Origin: Penium margaritaceum
Taxonomy: Eukaryota; Streptophyta; Zygnematophyceae; Desmidiales; Peniaceae
Assembly (NCBI GenBank): GCA_023375785.1
Contig: SZWC01001197.1
Span: 102,003 to 166,002, forward strand
DNA length: 64,000 nucleotides
Reading direction: 5' to 3'
The translations under genes were made by a program, and so were the position numbers. The notes beneath the pieces were generated by a model. That model was not told the DNA's origin. It made no database searches and was given only the letters and a program-made list of their open reading frames with translations. Shown piece after piece: positions 24,050 through 36,007 of the stretch; positions within the stretch are counted from its first letter, which is position 1, and each line of letters begins with the position of its first letter.

Positions 24050-24970
24050 TCCCCGTCGCATATGTTTCTGAAAGGACTTCCATTGCCAACGCTTGAAAAA
24101 TGGGCATGTGATCCAGATGAAGCAGAAGTTGGTGCAGGGAGAGTCATCATCTTGAGACCTCCACCAATGGACCTTTATGATGAGTGAGTTGAGTGGACTA
24201 AGATCAAGTGCATGTGGGACTCAAAGGAATGGAGACCACCTCCCACAAACCCATACAATGTGTACTGAAAACTGGGTGTTGAGCCGCACCATTGCTGTCC
24301 AACATGGTGCCCTCCTGAAGTTAGCTATGGGTCCATCTGGACCCACCATGCTGTGCTAGGTTATGAACCATTTGGCCCATCACATGATCTCTTCTGAGCT
24401 ATTGGTAGACAACATATGATGTGACATTAACTTTGACGATGAGTAACCATGGATTTCATGTATTTTTTATGATTAGTTCTTCAGACTCTCGACCCCACTT
24501 TCAACGATTCGTGCTCTGTCATCAAATGGACATGATGCCACAGGCATCCCGGATGGCTCGTTTCAATGTTGAATCATTCGATGATTAGCAATTGAAAAGG
24601 GATGTCTACTGATTTTTCCACTTCTCTTCAATGTGCCTAATCTCAAGCCAAGTGATTTCTTGCCCAGAACCCCTGTCGCTCAGGGGTCGTCCGCTGTCAC
24701 CACTCCAGAAATGGGGACAAGATCCGGATGTACCAGAAGTGGGTGTCATCATAGCCCCCCCCCCTCCATGGACCTTTATGGTGCCTGGGTCGAGTGCGTG
24801 AAGTGCATGTGGGACTCGAAGAACTTGGGACCAGCTCCCATCTGCCCATTCAAGATGTGCTTCACCTTGTGTATTAAGCTGCCCCATTGTCGTCCCATAC
24901 GGTGCCCTCCTCACTGGTTGCCATGGATCCATCCGGACCCTCTGTAATGTGCCAGACTGTGAATTGTGTG
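24050..24970 (+). repeat. Diverged tandem duplication of an unrecognised Trp/Pro-rich coding segment
   Basis: Two copies, about 24,105-24,350 and 24,712-24,960, share DPD...EVG, then PPPMDLY, then KCMWDSK, then Pro-rich sequence and WCPP/RCPP. In the first copy TGA codons stand where Trp fits (DLYDE-stop-VEW; NVY-stop-KLG), so it is a relic. No family recognised. Conservation at the protein level of both copies suggests it was once coding. Confidence 0.45.
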
Positions 24971-24999
24971 GCATGGGAAAGTAAGGTTATCTTGGATGT

Positions 25000-26145
25000 A
25001 ATTACATTACAATTTCTACAGGAAACACCATGTCATCCGAGAATATTCCCAAGACCATACACACCAAACACCGTATTTGACAGGAATGATCTGGCCTAAT
25101 AAAACAAGCCATATGTCCTGCAGGAAAGACAACATCACACCAACAATGTTCATGAAAAAAAAAGTTCACAGTAAGGAGTAGCTTCAAACAAGGTATTGAT
25201 TAGGAATCAATATCATCCTGGAAACTCTAGCATTCCTCAGATGGACCTGTATTTCCATTCACAAGCTACTGCTGCACACGGGGGTGGAGCGTGTAGATCC
25301 ATCCCATGATGTCACTCATGGGATGCAACTGGCACGACCACATGGTACCACGGGTGGATCGGGGTTCACTATGATCCTACAATAAAATTCTGGAGCAACG
25401 TCGTACAAGATGTATTCGGAAACGTAATGTAGTAAATGTAGCACATCACATGGTTTTGGGCACGTGTTGTAATACATCCTCACCATCAAACTTCTCCACT
25501 CCTGTTGCACTTTTGAAAGCACGTCCCGATGCTACAAAGGAATAGAGTTGCCATCGCCAACGTTGTTGAAAACCGAGTGCACTCCACCATTGGCTTTCTT
25601 TACAATTGATGTTGAGGAATAGAAATGGACAAGCTCCTGGATTACATACAGCTTGGTACTCGGGTTTCCTTGAACTTTTTCACACCCGCATGTGTTTACC
25701 CTTCACCATCAGACATTCTTCCAAAAATCCGTACACTGATGAATTACACTACACTGTTATCCAGATTAATTAGCCTAGCTCGCGGTTAGAGTGTCAATAA
25801 GAAGTGTGGCAAAAACATTAATATGAAAACTCATACAACACGCTTGAACATCAAAAACATGGTGTGTCGGTAATACACCAATCGACGACATGACCTCTGC
25901 AACGGCATCCCAGAGACGAACATGGTTCAGCACGCTATTAATGCCTCTAGTACCAGTTTTTGTGCCATCGTCTAACGTCTATGACGAGGCATGGTCTGGG
26001 AAGCCAAAGGTCTGGACATTGTACTCTTACGCAGTGACAGTTTGGCAATAGTTAGTAGGTTCCCTATGACTGAACAATACAATATGAGAGAGGTAGTTTA
26101 TGGATGAGCAACAAATCAAAAAATCCCCTTAAATCCCAAGAACCT
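25000..26145. other. No supported gene
   Basis: Only short frames. At 25,668-25,731 there is a segment (TTGAACTTTTTCACACCCGC and on) that is repeated directly at 29,677-29,733, on the other side of the MULE relic. Confidence 0.4.
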
Positions 26146-26864
26146 CTACGCCACAAACACCATGGTTGACCTCCTCTTCTCCGCCTTCTTCTCTTTCAGC
26201 CTCAGCATCTCCTTCACCCTCTTCTTCTTCTTTCTTGTCTTCTGCATCATCCTCCACCCCCCATACTCGTCCATCAACCACGCACCTTCTGCTTTGTAAT
26301 TCTCTTGTGTCAGCAGCCCCTTTTCTTGCTCTGATGTATACCCAAGATATTCCTCACTGCCATTGTTCAAAACGTTGCCATCAAAGTTGTCCTCTGCTGC
26401 CTTGCCGACCTCCTCATCAGTGGAATATCCCCGCAGCTCTGCTTCTGGGCCGTAGTCATCAGGGTCAGATTTGTCTGTTGCTACTCCCTCTGCCCCTTCT
26501 CCACCTGATTTTGTGCCATGTACTGCTGCTGGCCTCTGTTGTGCTCCACCTGATGATGCTGCAGCACGGTCAGCTCGGAGCTGTGCGGCTGGCTACCTGG
26601 TCAGGACGGGGTGATACAGGGTTCAGGCACTTTTTCTTGCGGCTACTGCTCGGAGCTGTGCGGCTACCAAGGTGTGGCCCTTGCGGCCACACCTTGGGCA
26701 GATGCTATTGTGCTTACATAGTGGCTCACGCTCCAAGCGGGCACTCCTGGGCCTCCCATACCCACGACGTATTCCTAGTTGTCCCCAACCTGAAGGGGAA
26801 GCGTGGATCCCCTTTGCTGTAATGAAGGCATGGGGTCGCCATACGTCCGGCTCCAGGATATCAG

Positions 26865-27203
26865 AGTCTTGCCGACGTCCACGCACGCTGTTGGATCTTT
26901 GCCAACCTCCATCATGAAAGCATATGTGTGTTGACAAGGCTGTCCAAACTCACGCCAGCAGCTGCAGTCACAGGAATAGCACCACAGGTCCACTCATCGC
27001 CACACGTTTGTTGGATCCCGCACCATGGTAGAGNAGTCTTGCCGACGTCCACGCACGCTGTTGGATCTTTGCCAACCTCCATCATGAAAGCATATGTGTG
27101 TTGACAAGGCTGTCCAAACTCACGCCAGCAGCTGCAGTCACAGGAATAGCACCACAGGTCCACTCATCGCCACACGTTTGTTGGATCCCGCACCATGGTA
27201 GAG
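26865..27203. other. Assembly gap (single n at 27,034) with exactly duplicated flanks
   Basis: 26,865-27,033 and 27,035-27,203 are the same 169 bp on either side of one n. It lies inside the MULE SWIM region. This is almost certainly an unmerged contig overlap, not biology, and it duplicates the SWIM finger artificially. Confidence 0.9.
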
Positions 27204-27668
27204 TGTGACCCCTTCATGGTGAATTCATAGTCTTTGGCCACTACGGAACTGTGGAGGAGCCTGTTTGCAAGGGCGGGTGCTATGGCTTTAGAGCAGTTGA
27301 TGATCTACTTTCGCTGCTCTGCCACGAGCCTTTGCACAAAGCAGTACACCTGCATGAAACAGTAGACTGGGTAGAGCGACTTTAGTCATGCGTCGAGGGA
27401 CTCCAAAGCCTTGTTGGTGTTGTGGCCACCGCATGGAACCAGGTAGATGAAGATTTTCCCCTTCTCAAAAGGGATGCCACCTTGGCCATCAAGCCCTGTG
27501 ATGAGGTAGTAAACCGACCAGCCGCTCACGGCCCATGGATGGTGTGTGGCACAATGGAACTGCTCATGCGTCAGGACACACTTCCAGGCATACTACACAA
27601 CCTTCTTGCCGTACTTTTCCTACACATCATTCTACAGATGACATGCACGATACTTGTGCGTTACCCTA

Positions 27669-28172
27669 CTGATCTTTGAATTCGATTATAAATATTTTTT
27701 TGATGATTTTTCGTGAACTATTTTTTTTCAACGAATTGATTAGGTACCACCTAAATAATTCCTTCGTCGGCCATCATGTAAATACTTGTTCACAGCCAGG
27801 GTTCTACCAGCGCGGTTGTGATCGAAATCGAACAGTTTTTTACAGTCAGTTCGGTTCACACTCGGAATACTGGACTAAATGTGCAAGACTTGCGCTATCT
27901 GACATGTCTGACGTGGATTCCTCGCACGTCAGTCATGTCAGACGGAGCGCAGTGCATGTTTTGAACTATTTTTTTTTTGGTCAGACGCGAAGTCGCTCGC
28001 TCGCGCGCTAGTCATCGCCTGGAGTTGAGCCAGCTCGTCGAATTCAAGGATTCGACATTTTCGTTCAATGAAAGTAATGGTGCTACCTGAATAACTCCAA
28101 TCGCAAAAACCGTGTTCGAAATCATGGAGCACATAAATTGTAAATTTGAAAAAAAACAAAATCAAAGATCAG
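27669..28172. mobile_element. 504-bp TA-flanked insertion with terminal inverted repeats, inside the MULE
   Basis: Ends are CTGATCTTTGA and its exact complement TCAAAGATCAG, bounded on both sides by TA (27,667-27,668 and 28,173-28,174). The MULE reading frame is recognisable immediately left and right of it, so it is a later insertion. A TA target suggests a Tc1/mariner-type non-autonomous element. The interior has no open frame and includes a strong hairpin at 27,899-27,941. Confidence 0.65.
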
Positions 28173-29300
28173 TACGGTACGGCAGGCAGATGTTGCTCGA
28201 GGGCCTTTGCCAAACCTACCTCCCACTCAAACACAATGAATGTGCATGGAGTTGGCGCGGCGCGGTGCGCATGGCTCAGCTACAGGCAGAGCCACTTAAA
28301 AGAACTCTTCGTTCTCAATGAGAACTAGTGCCCACGCCATGGGACATGCATGATTGTTGGCATGAAAAATTTGTGCGAGCAACATCACTTGCTTGTGTCC
28401 ATTTTTCAAAAATGTTCCATCCATTGCCATGGTTCGGGGCACGTAATTCCGCCCCTAGCTCATGGCCGCAGGAGTCACAAATGCCCACTTGAATTTTTTG
28501 TATGTGTCCATCTCAGCCACAGCGTGCGTCGTTGGGTCCTCACGTTTGAGCTGCACAAACATAAACAATGGCCAAATATGATTTGAAACTGTTGTTGTAG
28601 ATTACGTAGACTCGTCAAAGGACAAACATTTTAAGGATTCCTCACCTATTCACAGAGCGGGGAAATAACGCCAGGACTTGGCCTTGGTACAATTCAGTTG
28701 TGCCTAGGCCAATGACCGGGCCCGATAAAGCATGGAGTTGGCCACTTGCACACTGGCCGCTGACTTGATGATATCACACAGTAAAACTGGAGGAGTTGTT
28801 GGATCTTGGAACATCTGGGTGGATGTTTTACAGGTAACCCATCTTGTGGTACGAGCCAGACTTTCGTGTCTAATTGTAGACGTGCAGCAATGGCCTTGCA
28901 CCACATGGGAGAGCTTCACTGTCCCGAGCTTCGAACTGAAAACTGAACAAATGTTCCAGGCATAGCCCTTGGTCATTCCTCCACACACCAGAAATTCATG
29001 CATCCTGGCTCACTGCAGGCCCACGCAAGGCCAAAACGCTGCGCAACTGCGCAGTCTTCAATTGCTTCCCTGCAGGCAGCCATGTTCCGGAACGTCTATC
29101 CTCCCAGAAGTTCATCATTGTCGGCCTTCCGTTTTTCTGTTGTGCTTTCATGGGAAATTTCCAACGTGCCTGTAACGAAACAGACACATCGTACTTCATG
29201 CATGCGAGAAAAACCTGGTGATGCATGGGAAACGATGCCAGAAAATGAAACAGGCCAAAGTCATGGCCTGATTTGTCATGCCTAACAACACATACTAGAA

Positions 29301-31340
29301 GACATGAAAAATTAACAAATCATTCAAATAAAAGATGAGATACCTGAATCACAAGAGAAAACACGAAGACAGTGTGCACGGTGTCTACCCCATGGCGCAT
29401 GTTTATAGGGCGGGATCCGGGTGTGCTTCGGGAAGCGAGGCTCCATACAAAGCAGTCACAAATTCTCTGTAGTGTCTTCATCCCAGTGCCTTTCCCATTC
29501 TTCACATTCCCGACCCCGATTCATCCAGAAGAAGAGCTCTTCTTTGGCACGTGAGCCTAAGATTAGAGATTGGGGTGCCATGGATGGGGTTTAAGCTAAA
29601 TAACACTGCACACATCGCTTATAAATAGGTCTAGGCCAGTGATAGTTCATAGAAAGCTTGATGCAAGACTCAAGATTTTCTTGAACTTCTTCACACGTGC
29701 ATGTGTTTACCCTTCACCATCAATCATTCTTCTTGCGCTTGGAAGAATGACTGATGCTGAAGGATATTGAGATTTCTCGCTGCCTTGGACTTCGCCTCGA
29801 TAAGATTTTGATGTGTAGTAAAAACCTCCCTTGTTGTGGCATTGTTTCAACAAGAACTTCTTGCATGGCTGATTTCAATGAAATTTCCTCTACCCTGAGC
29901 CTTTCTGCTGTTGGAAGCTGCTGCTTGCTATTATGAAAATGCCTTGCTGTCCTTGAGTGATCAACTCAAGTTTGCCACACGACGATGGCAATGATCTTCA
30001 TCCTCATCACCTTCTCCATCATCGATGTGACGCTCTTCGTCGGGGTCCATGTTTGAGTTGTCCTCCTAGAGTGTGTCCATCATCGCATGGGTGTTCTCCA
30101 TGTGTACGTCAACGTGCTCACCAACAATTTTTTGGATTCCACGCATTTCTCTGTTTCACCAAGTTCAGTGTGGATTGCCTTCAACAACAAGGTTACCATT
30201 GATTTAACCACTATGCTTGCGGTGGCGGCTCCTAAAACTTAGATCCCAAAACTTTGTTTGCGGTGACGGCTCCTAAATCTGTGTGAGCTTCGCTCCTAAC
30301 CTCAAGGAGGTATTGCCCCCTTTTTAGGGTCCTTGCTCTCAGGACGAGTGAGGCAATTAGAATAGTGCTTTTGATTTTTCTATGCTACTACAGAGGACAC
30401 AACCACATAATGAAAACTTCTTCTTTTCTAGGCTGTCACGGTCGTTACAATCACGTGGTAGAGAAATACAAACTTTTAAGTCACCACAGTTGGCACGTGG
30501 GCATTCAAGCTAAACTTCCTAAGCCGTGGCTCACGGTACCAGTTAGCTACTAGAATCTAGGAAAACATATAATTGTACTTGAAGGATGTTGCAACAGGTG
30601 TGAGTACTACTCATAAAACAACAAGAGGAGAAAACCAATTGTAAGCAAGACGTTGTAGCTTCTCTAATCTTAACCTTCCTATCTCTTTTCTTCTTCTTGT
30701 ATTCGTGTCTTCCATGGCCTCCTCTTCACATTACTTGATGCTTCTTGTGTCTCTCAAGGATGTCTCCTTTAAGCCGGCGGTATTTGACGAAGCCTCAAAA
30801 AATCTTAAAGTTGTCGCCCTCCTTTTTACGGTGTTCTTAGGCCGTGAGAGTCCCTGATCCTAGGAGGGAACACTGCCAATCTCATCCTGGTTTTGGTTGA
30901 AGGAGGGAGTAGGAATATTGACAAGAGGAGAAAAAATGATGGTTTGGAGGTGGGCACTCCCCACCCCATCCACCAGAAATCCATGTAGTTCCTTGGGCTA
31001 GGGGAGAAGCCGGGAGGAGATGGAAGAAACAGATAAGAGCTATTCAAGAACTTTCCAATACACTTTATAGCACTTACCCCCATGTGGTATTTTTGCTGCT
31101 ACTACAACTACTCGTGCTTTTTTACCTATGTTGGAGCTGCCAGAACTGTCACAAAACTTGTCGCGAGGATCATCTTGCTCCAAAAACCAATATACCATGG
31201 ATGACTCCAGCTGTTGCACGAAATGTATTGACAGAGTTCACGGAATGGCTTCCGAAGCTTGTTAGGAGAGTTTTCTTGTCTACGTCACTCTCGGGAAGAT
31301 AGTCCGCATCACTCTCGGGACAATCATCAATCGACCCCCT
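29301..31340. other. Repeat-derived sequence without a supported gene
   Basis: Contains 29,677-29,733 (direct repeat of 25,668-25,731). It also contains 29,757-29,935, which matches 38,219-38,395 in inverted orientation, and a short tandem pair of TGCGGTGRCGGCTCCTAAA near 30,218 and 30,266. No domain recognised. Confidence 0.4.
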
Positions 31341-31369
31341 GCAGTGAGACTACCTTAAGTCTTCTGAGG

Positions 31370-32382
31370 TCCCTTTTTTTCTACCTCGCCCCCTTGTTCT
31401 GGATCCCAATCAAGGAGGCCACTATCGCAAACTTGTGAGTTAGCACGGGATTTCCAGTTTAGAAAGTCAATGTTTTTCCTAAACAAATTCACATTTCGTT
31501 TTATGACGCATTGGCACAAATATTTGCGTGTGAGGCACGATGCCAATTTCACGCTGACTTCTCTCCAACTTCTCTCACTATATCTCTCGCCTCGCTCATC
31601 TGGCGAGGAAATGAGGAGAGGGCGAGGACAAGGGCTCAAGGCCACAGGCCTTGGTCCTCGAGGCCTTGCGGCCTCCTGGCCGCCGATTGAATGATCAGCA
31701 CGATCGGCAGCCAGCAAGTGGCCAATCGATGGCCAGCTAGTCACGTGACCTATCACTGGCCGTCCAGCCGGCCGGCTGCAAGCTGGCCAGTGGCCAGCAA
31801 ATGGCTGGCCGCCTGCTAGTCCTTGCCGTGGCGAGGGGTGGTGTTCAAGCACCCCTCGCTTGCACAAGGAGGGAGGGCTGACCTGGCCTTCCCGCTACAT
31901 GGCAGTTACAAAAGGAGAAAACAAGTCTTGAGGTATCAAACCGACTTCAAACAGAACAAAAGACCCAAATCACAAATGGGATGCAGCGAGGAATATCTTC
32001 AGAAAGAGATTTACCTTAGATGCCCACACCTTCAAAGTAAGTGAGAGATTCTTATAAAACATAGAATCTTCTGTAGTTATATCGACAACGGATAAAACAT
32101 GTACAAAAGAAGTTCTTTTCTAGAGGGAAAGAGAGAAAAAAAATGAAGTAGGAGTCATGAAAGATACGGTTGAGACATAATCATAACTTTGTTTACAAGA
32201 ATACGACATAGCTTCAAAAGGGCAGACCTGCTCTGTGACGACGTAGCGTAGCGCGACATACATGAAAAACGGGAATTTTCTACAGAGTTGACCTCATTTG
32301 TGACCATTTGATACTAAAACACCAAGAGCTCCATCCTTTGGAAGTCACACACTCCACCAGTTTCTATTTAGGCATCAGAGCC
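31370..32382 (+). repeat. LTR-like sequence with a primer-binding-site-like end
   Basis: The segment from about 31,370 (a C-rich run, then ACTATC, then CTTGTGAGTTAGCAC) resembles 45,290-45,480. It contains a GGCC-rich palindromic block (about 31,640-31,815). At 32,369-32,382 TAGGCATCAGAGCC resembles the initiator-Met primer-binding site, and the ATG at 32,448 could start a gag. I infer an LTR of roughly 930 bp ending just before 32,369. The exact ends are uncertain. Confidence 0.4.
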
Positions 32383-32447
32383 AACCGTCTTTCAGCTACA
32401 ACCCAGACACACACCTGTTTTGTGGTGACCCGGTCACGCTGACCACG

Positions 32448-32800
32448 ATGAGTCTACCACATGAGGTGCACTACAAGATCCAAATGAGGATTACAAACAC
32501 CACAAAACTCTCTTCTACACCCTTGCTTGGCATGCAGCTACAAGTATGGCTGCAGAAGAAACCTGACGAGCGAAATGGACACCGAAGGAGAGGCAAGGCC
32601 AACTACAAAAATGGCCATCTCTGCCGTAATACCACAACCCTCTGCTACAACAGCAACCTCCAGGCCATGGAAAGGAAAACTTAGCCAATCCCCATGTTTT
32701 TCAGCTCCGTGGAGGACGAGATTGCACAAGGAGAGCTTGGAAACCAGGACAGAGTTGAATTCGGGTTTATGGATTTTAAAATTTCATCACTCCTGAAATA
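32448..32800 (+). mobile_element. Possible gag start of the LTR element at 31.4 kb, truncated
   Basis: Coding-like sequence begins about 65 bp after the primer-binding-site-like motif (MSLPHEVHYKIQMRITNTTK). It fades after about 32,800. No other part of this element can be assigned to it with confidence. Confidence 0.3.
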
Positions 32801-34125
32801 AGTCTCCAGTTTACAAGCATTTTTTATTCATATTGGAAACCCATATCTTCCTCTTCGAGTTTTAGAAGGGGTGGAATAGCTCACATACCAATGAAACGCA
32901 AAGTTTGACCCTCACCCGCCTGTCGTGCGTAACAAATCATCCATCTGACGTTCGGATGAAAGCAACCATCCGCCCACAGAAGCTTCAGTTATGAATGACT
33001 ACCGGTACTTTCAATACATTTGTTGGACCTTGGACACATCGTTACTTCTGTCAAGGAAAACACAAGTTCTGTGTTGGGTATTCATTGTCCGTACATTCGT
33101 GTAATGCATGTGCCTACATGAGAATTTCTTCACATTGAATTTTTATGTGTTGGTTCGAAGTGATGGCTTGGAGTGTTGGACCGAAGTGTTGGTTCCAAAT
33201 TCTTTAATACTTTCAATGAACAGGAGCCTTGCTTTTGTATGTCAACCATGCAGTTCATTTCACTTATACAAAGCTTCTTGAAGGCCATGTTGACATTCGT
33301 TATAGCCAAGAACATGCCGACGTGATAAACACACCCTACATGCAAGTATTCCAGGCTGTTTGCCAAACCTGCATATGGATCAAGAGTAGGATGTCCAACC
33401 AGTCCCATGAAGCTCGCACGTGTGACATTTATAGGGATTGGCTAACACACTTACGAAGAAAGACGCAATTGGTCCATGACATGCTGAGCTGCCGGCAAAC
33501 TTCATGGAAATGATATGCATAGGCTTTGACTTGGTCTCATTGTGACAGGTGCACGCTGTCAGCCTGAGGGTGAGCGCGCACCCTGGAGGGTCCCTAACAG
33601 TGGCTGGTTTACACACCAACTGTTTTTGGAGAGACTGAAACTGTGGAGGCAACTGGTTCCAAGGATGGCAGAAAAATGGTCGGAGAGTGTGGCAATAGAT
33701 TTAGCCTCAATTTACTGGGAATGAACTCTTAATGAAGGCTCAAAAGCAGAAGCATTTTATAGCCACTGATCTAAGGTTTCCAGAACACCAAAGCATGCCA
33801 GGTTTGAGGCTTCCTAGCAGATTCTATGACTTCTAGAGTGTCCCTTTGTAGGTTGTCCCTTTTCCCACCTAGGAAGGAAACCCTTCCCTCCTCTAGAAGA
33901 TTCAGCCCCCTCCTAGATTCCTCACTTCGATTCTAGCAGGTGGGAAGGTATCTAGAAGACTAGGACAACTCTAGATTCCTCACAGACCAAGCTACCTCAC
34001 CTACAAAGTGTGCTACCTTCCTGGATCCTCACCTAGCCCTCTAGAAGCTTAGAGAGGAACTCTAGAAGATGATCTAGCTTCCTGGTACCTATTTTCAACC
34101 TCCCTTGAGGCAGGGAAGAAATTCA
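32801..34125. other. Non-coding, with a TCTAGAA-rich block
   Basis: No supported gene. Between 33,825 and 34,075 there are many TCTAGAA/TTCTAG motifs, some fitting the heat-shock-element form GAAnnTTC (for example near 33,896). By position it could be the 3' LTR of the Copia fragment that ends at about 34,296 on the minus strand, but no second copy is present to prove that. Confidence 0.35.
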
Positions 34126-34126
34126 T

Positions 34127-34196
34127 CTTCTGGGACGTGAGCCTGGGCCCCTACCTTTAGAGGTAGACACCATTAACCACTCGGCCGCTTGGGGTT
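34127..34196 (-). tRNA. tRNA-like remnant (Ser/Leu type), degenerate
   Basis: The minus strand reads AAGCGGCCGAGTGGTTAATG, a very good D-arm and A box of a class II tRNA. It is followed by a small anticodon-like stem (TACCT/AGGTA) whose loop is too short, then AGGCTCACGTCCCAG in the place of the T arm and B box (normal GGTTCGANTCC). It is a pseudo-tRNA or the head of a tRNA-derived SINE, not a working gene. The B-box-like part recurs at about 29,545 without an A box. Confidence 0.4.
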
Positions 34197-35534
34197 GTCG
34201 TTTTGGTGTTCCTTCTTGGAGTCACTCCTGCCACGGTGATGAGCATCACTCCAACAATCTCCTCCTTGAGCGACACCCACGGCAGTTGTCCATGCTCAAC
34301 CTGCATTTCGAGAGGCTCGGGAAAGTCCAAGCGCCATGGAAGTAGCATCGAGCCTGTCCTTGGGTTGTGCCTTTGTCATGGAATCAGCAAACATGTGCTT
34401 TGTGCCATAGTGCACAAGCACCACATCACCCTTTGCAACAAGGTCACGTGCAAACTGATGCCTGATCTCTATGTGCTTGGTCCTCCGATGTAGCACATGG
34501 TTCTTTGTCAGGCTGATGGCACTCATATTGTCAACATGTAGCGCTGTTGGCTTCTTTTGCGGCACCCCAATCTCCTTGAGCAATTGCCGTAGCCATAGCG
34601 TCTCTTTTGCCACTTCTTCTAGGAGACTCACTTGGAGCCGATGATTTTGTCACCCTTTGGCCGGTCAACAAGCTCCCAAGTGTCGTTCTCCTCGTGGGAG
34701 GCAAGCTCATATTTTATTGCTCCCTCCCATCAGCCCCATTCTTCTGCTACAGCGCCTCCTTCACAGATTGAGGCTCCTCTTGCGTGAAGAAGGCTTGTGC
34801 AAACCCAGTCCAATTGCCCTTTTCGGCATCGTACCTCTTGGTCCTTCTCTGTACACGACTACTTGTGTGGGGCTGTTGAGGCAATTGTTGTTGCTTTCCC
34901 CTCTTGGCGCCATCCTTTCTAAGTGCCTGATCCCCCTCTCTTGGAGACCTTGGAGACATAGGCTGACTCCCCGCCTCCATGTCCAGCTCCAGTGCTTCGG
35001 ACTCCTCATCCGAACTGGCCGGAACAAAGTCTGCCGCTCGCCCATCCCTAAGGCAATCCTTTCCAGTTGTTGCCGTTGCGAGGACATCACCCTCATTCAC
35101 ATCCTCTGGCGTTTCTCCCTCAATGAGTGACATCCACTCCCCCTTCTTGGAGAGACCTACCTCCTTGTCCATCCAATGGCTTTTCTCTTCAAACGTGATG
35201 CCGTGACTCAACACGATCTATTGTCTCCTTGGTTCAAAGAGCCGGTACGCCTTGCCTCTGCTCTCATACCCAAGGAAAATACACCGGCGGGTACGCGGAT
35301 CCGTCTTGCTCCACCCCTCACGTGCCTGCACCAAATGTGCGGAGGTGACCCACCACTAGCTTCCTCCTTCTCCACACCTCCTATGGCATCTTCCACCCCT
35401 TGCTCTTCTTGTCCTTCAACGAGTTGGTCGGTGTAAGGTTCATGATGTACGCCGCTGTTTGTGCCGCCTCTGCCAGTACCGTTGTGCAAGTCCAGCATCG
35501 CTCAACAAGGATCACACCCTGTTAAATATTGTAT

Positions 35535-35535
35535 A

Positions 35536-35582
<47 letters not shown>
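35535..35582. repeat. (CT)n microsatellite
   Basis: About 24 uninterrupted CT units inside Copia fossil B. Confidence 0.95.
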
Positions 35583-35585
<3 letters not shown>

Positions 35586-36007
35586 GCCATTATGTTGTAG
35601 GGAGTGTGGTGTTGTTTTCTGTCACTCAATCCCCTTGCTCTTCATCCATCCAAGGCAGCCTGGATATTCACCGCCGTTGTCACTCTGGAACGCCTTCACC
35701 TTCAACTCTGTCTGTCGCTCCACATCTGCCACATACTCTTGCATGCATGCAAGGACTTCGCCCTTCCCCGCTTCATAGGGCAGAGGTAGAGTTTGCGGCT
35801 GTGGTCATGAATGAAGGTGAGGAAGTAGCAAGCTCCACCAATGGATCTCTCAAATGGTCCACACACATCTGTGTGTACCACTGCTAACTTTGCCAATGTA
35901 CGTGTCCCTTGACCCACAAACGGCTGCCACGTTGATTTGCCAATGATGCATGTTTCACACACAGTCTCCTTGGTTCCATTAAGGCCACTGATTTGGAGAC
36001 CCTGCAC

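Larger units (their letters stand above)
26146..29300 (-). pseudogene. Mutator-like (MULE) transposase relic with SWIM finger
   Basis: Reads on the minus strand from about 29,300 to a stop at 26,146. The order is as follows. A MuDR-type N-terminal region (about 29,000-29,200; AACREAIEDCAVAQRFGLAW, followed by Cys/His). A linker helix (28,704-28,810; TPPVLLCDIIKSAASVQVAN, MLYRARSLA). The DDE core starts MAMDGTFLKNGHKQVMLLAQ, with the first catalytic Asp at about 28,420, then HACPMAWALV and VGLAKALEQHLPAV. A 504-bp insertion follows (27,669-28,172). Then YRACHL and YGKKVV, then YLVPCGGHNT. The SWIM zinc finger is CDCSCWREFGQPCQHTYAFM (about 26,918-26,975, repeated in the duplicated gap flank). 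Next comes a knuckle-like CPRCGRKGH and an acidic tail ending RRSTMVFVA. Five in-frame TAGs and one TGA plus frameshifts are visible. Terminal inverted repeats were not found. Confidence 0.8.

Noticed and set aside
26166-26822. 218-codon plus-strand Ser/Leu-rich frame
   Set aside because: Antisense of the acidic tail and knuckle of the MULE transposase, which reads coherently on the minus strand.
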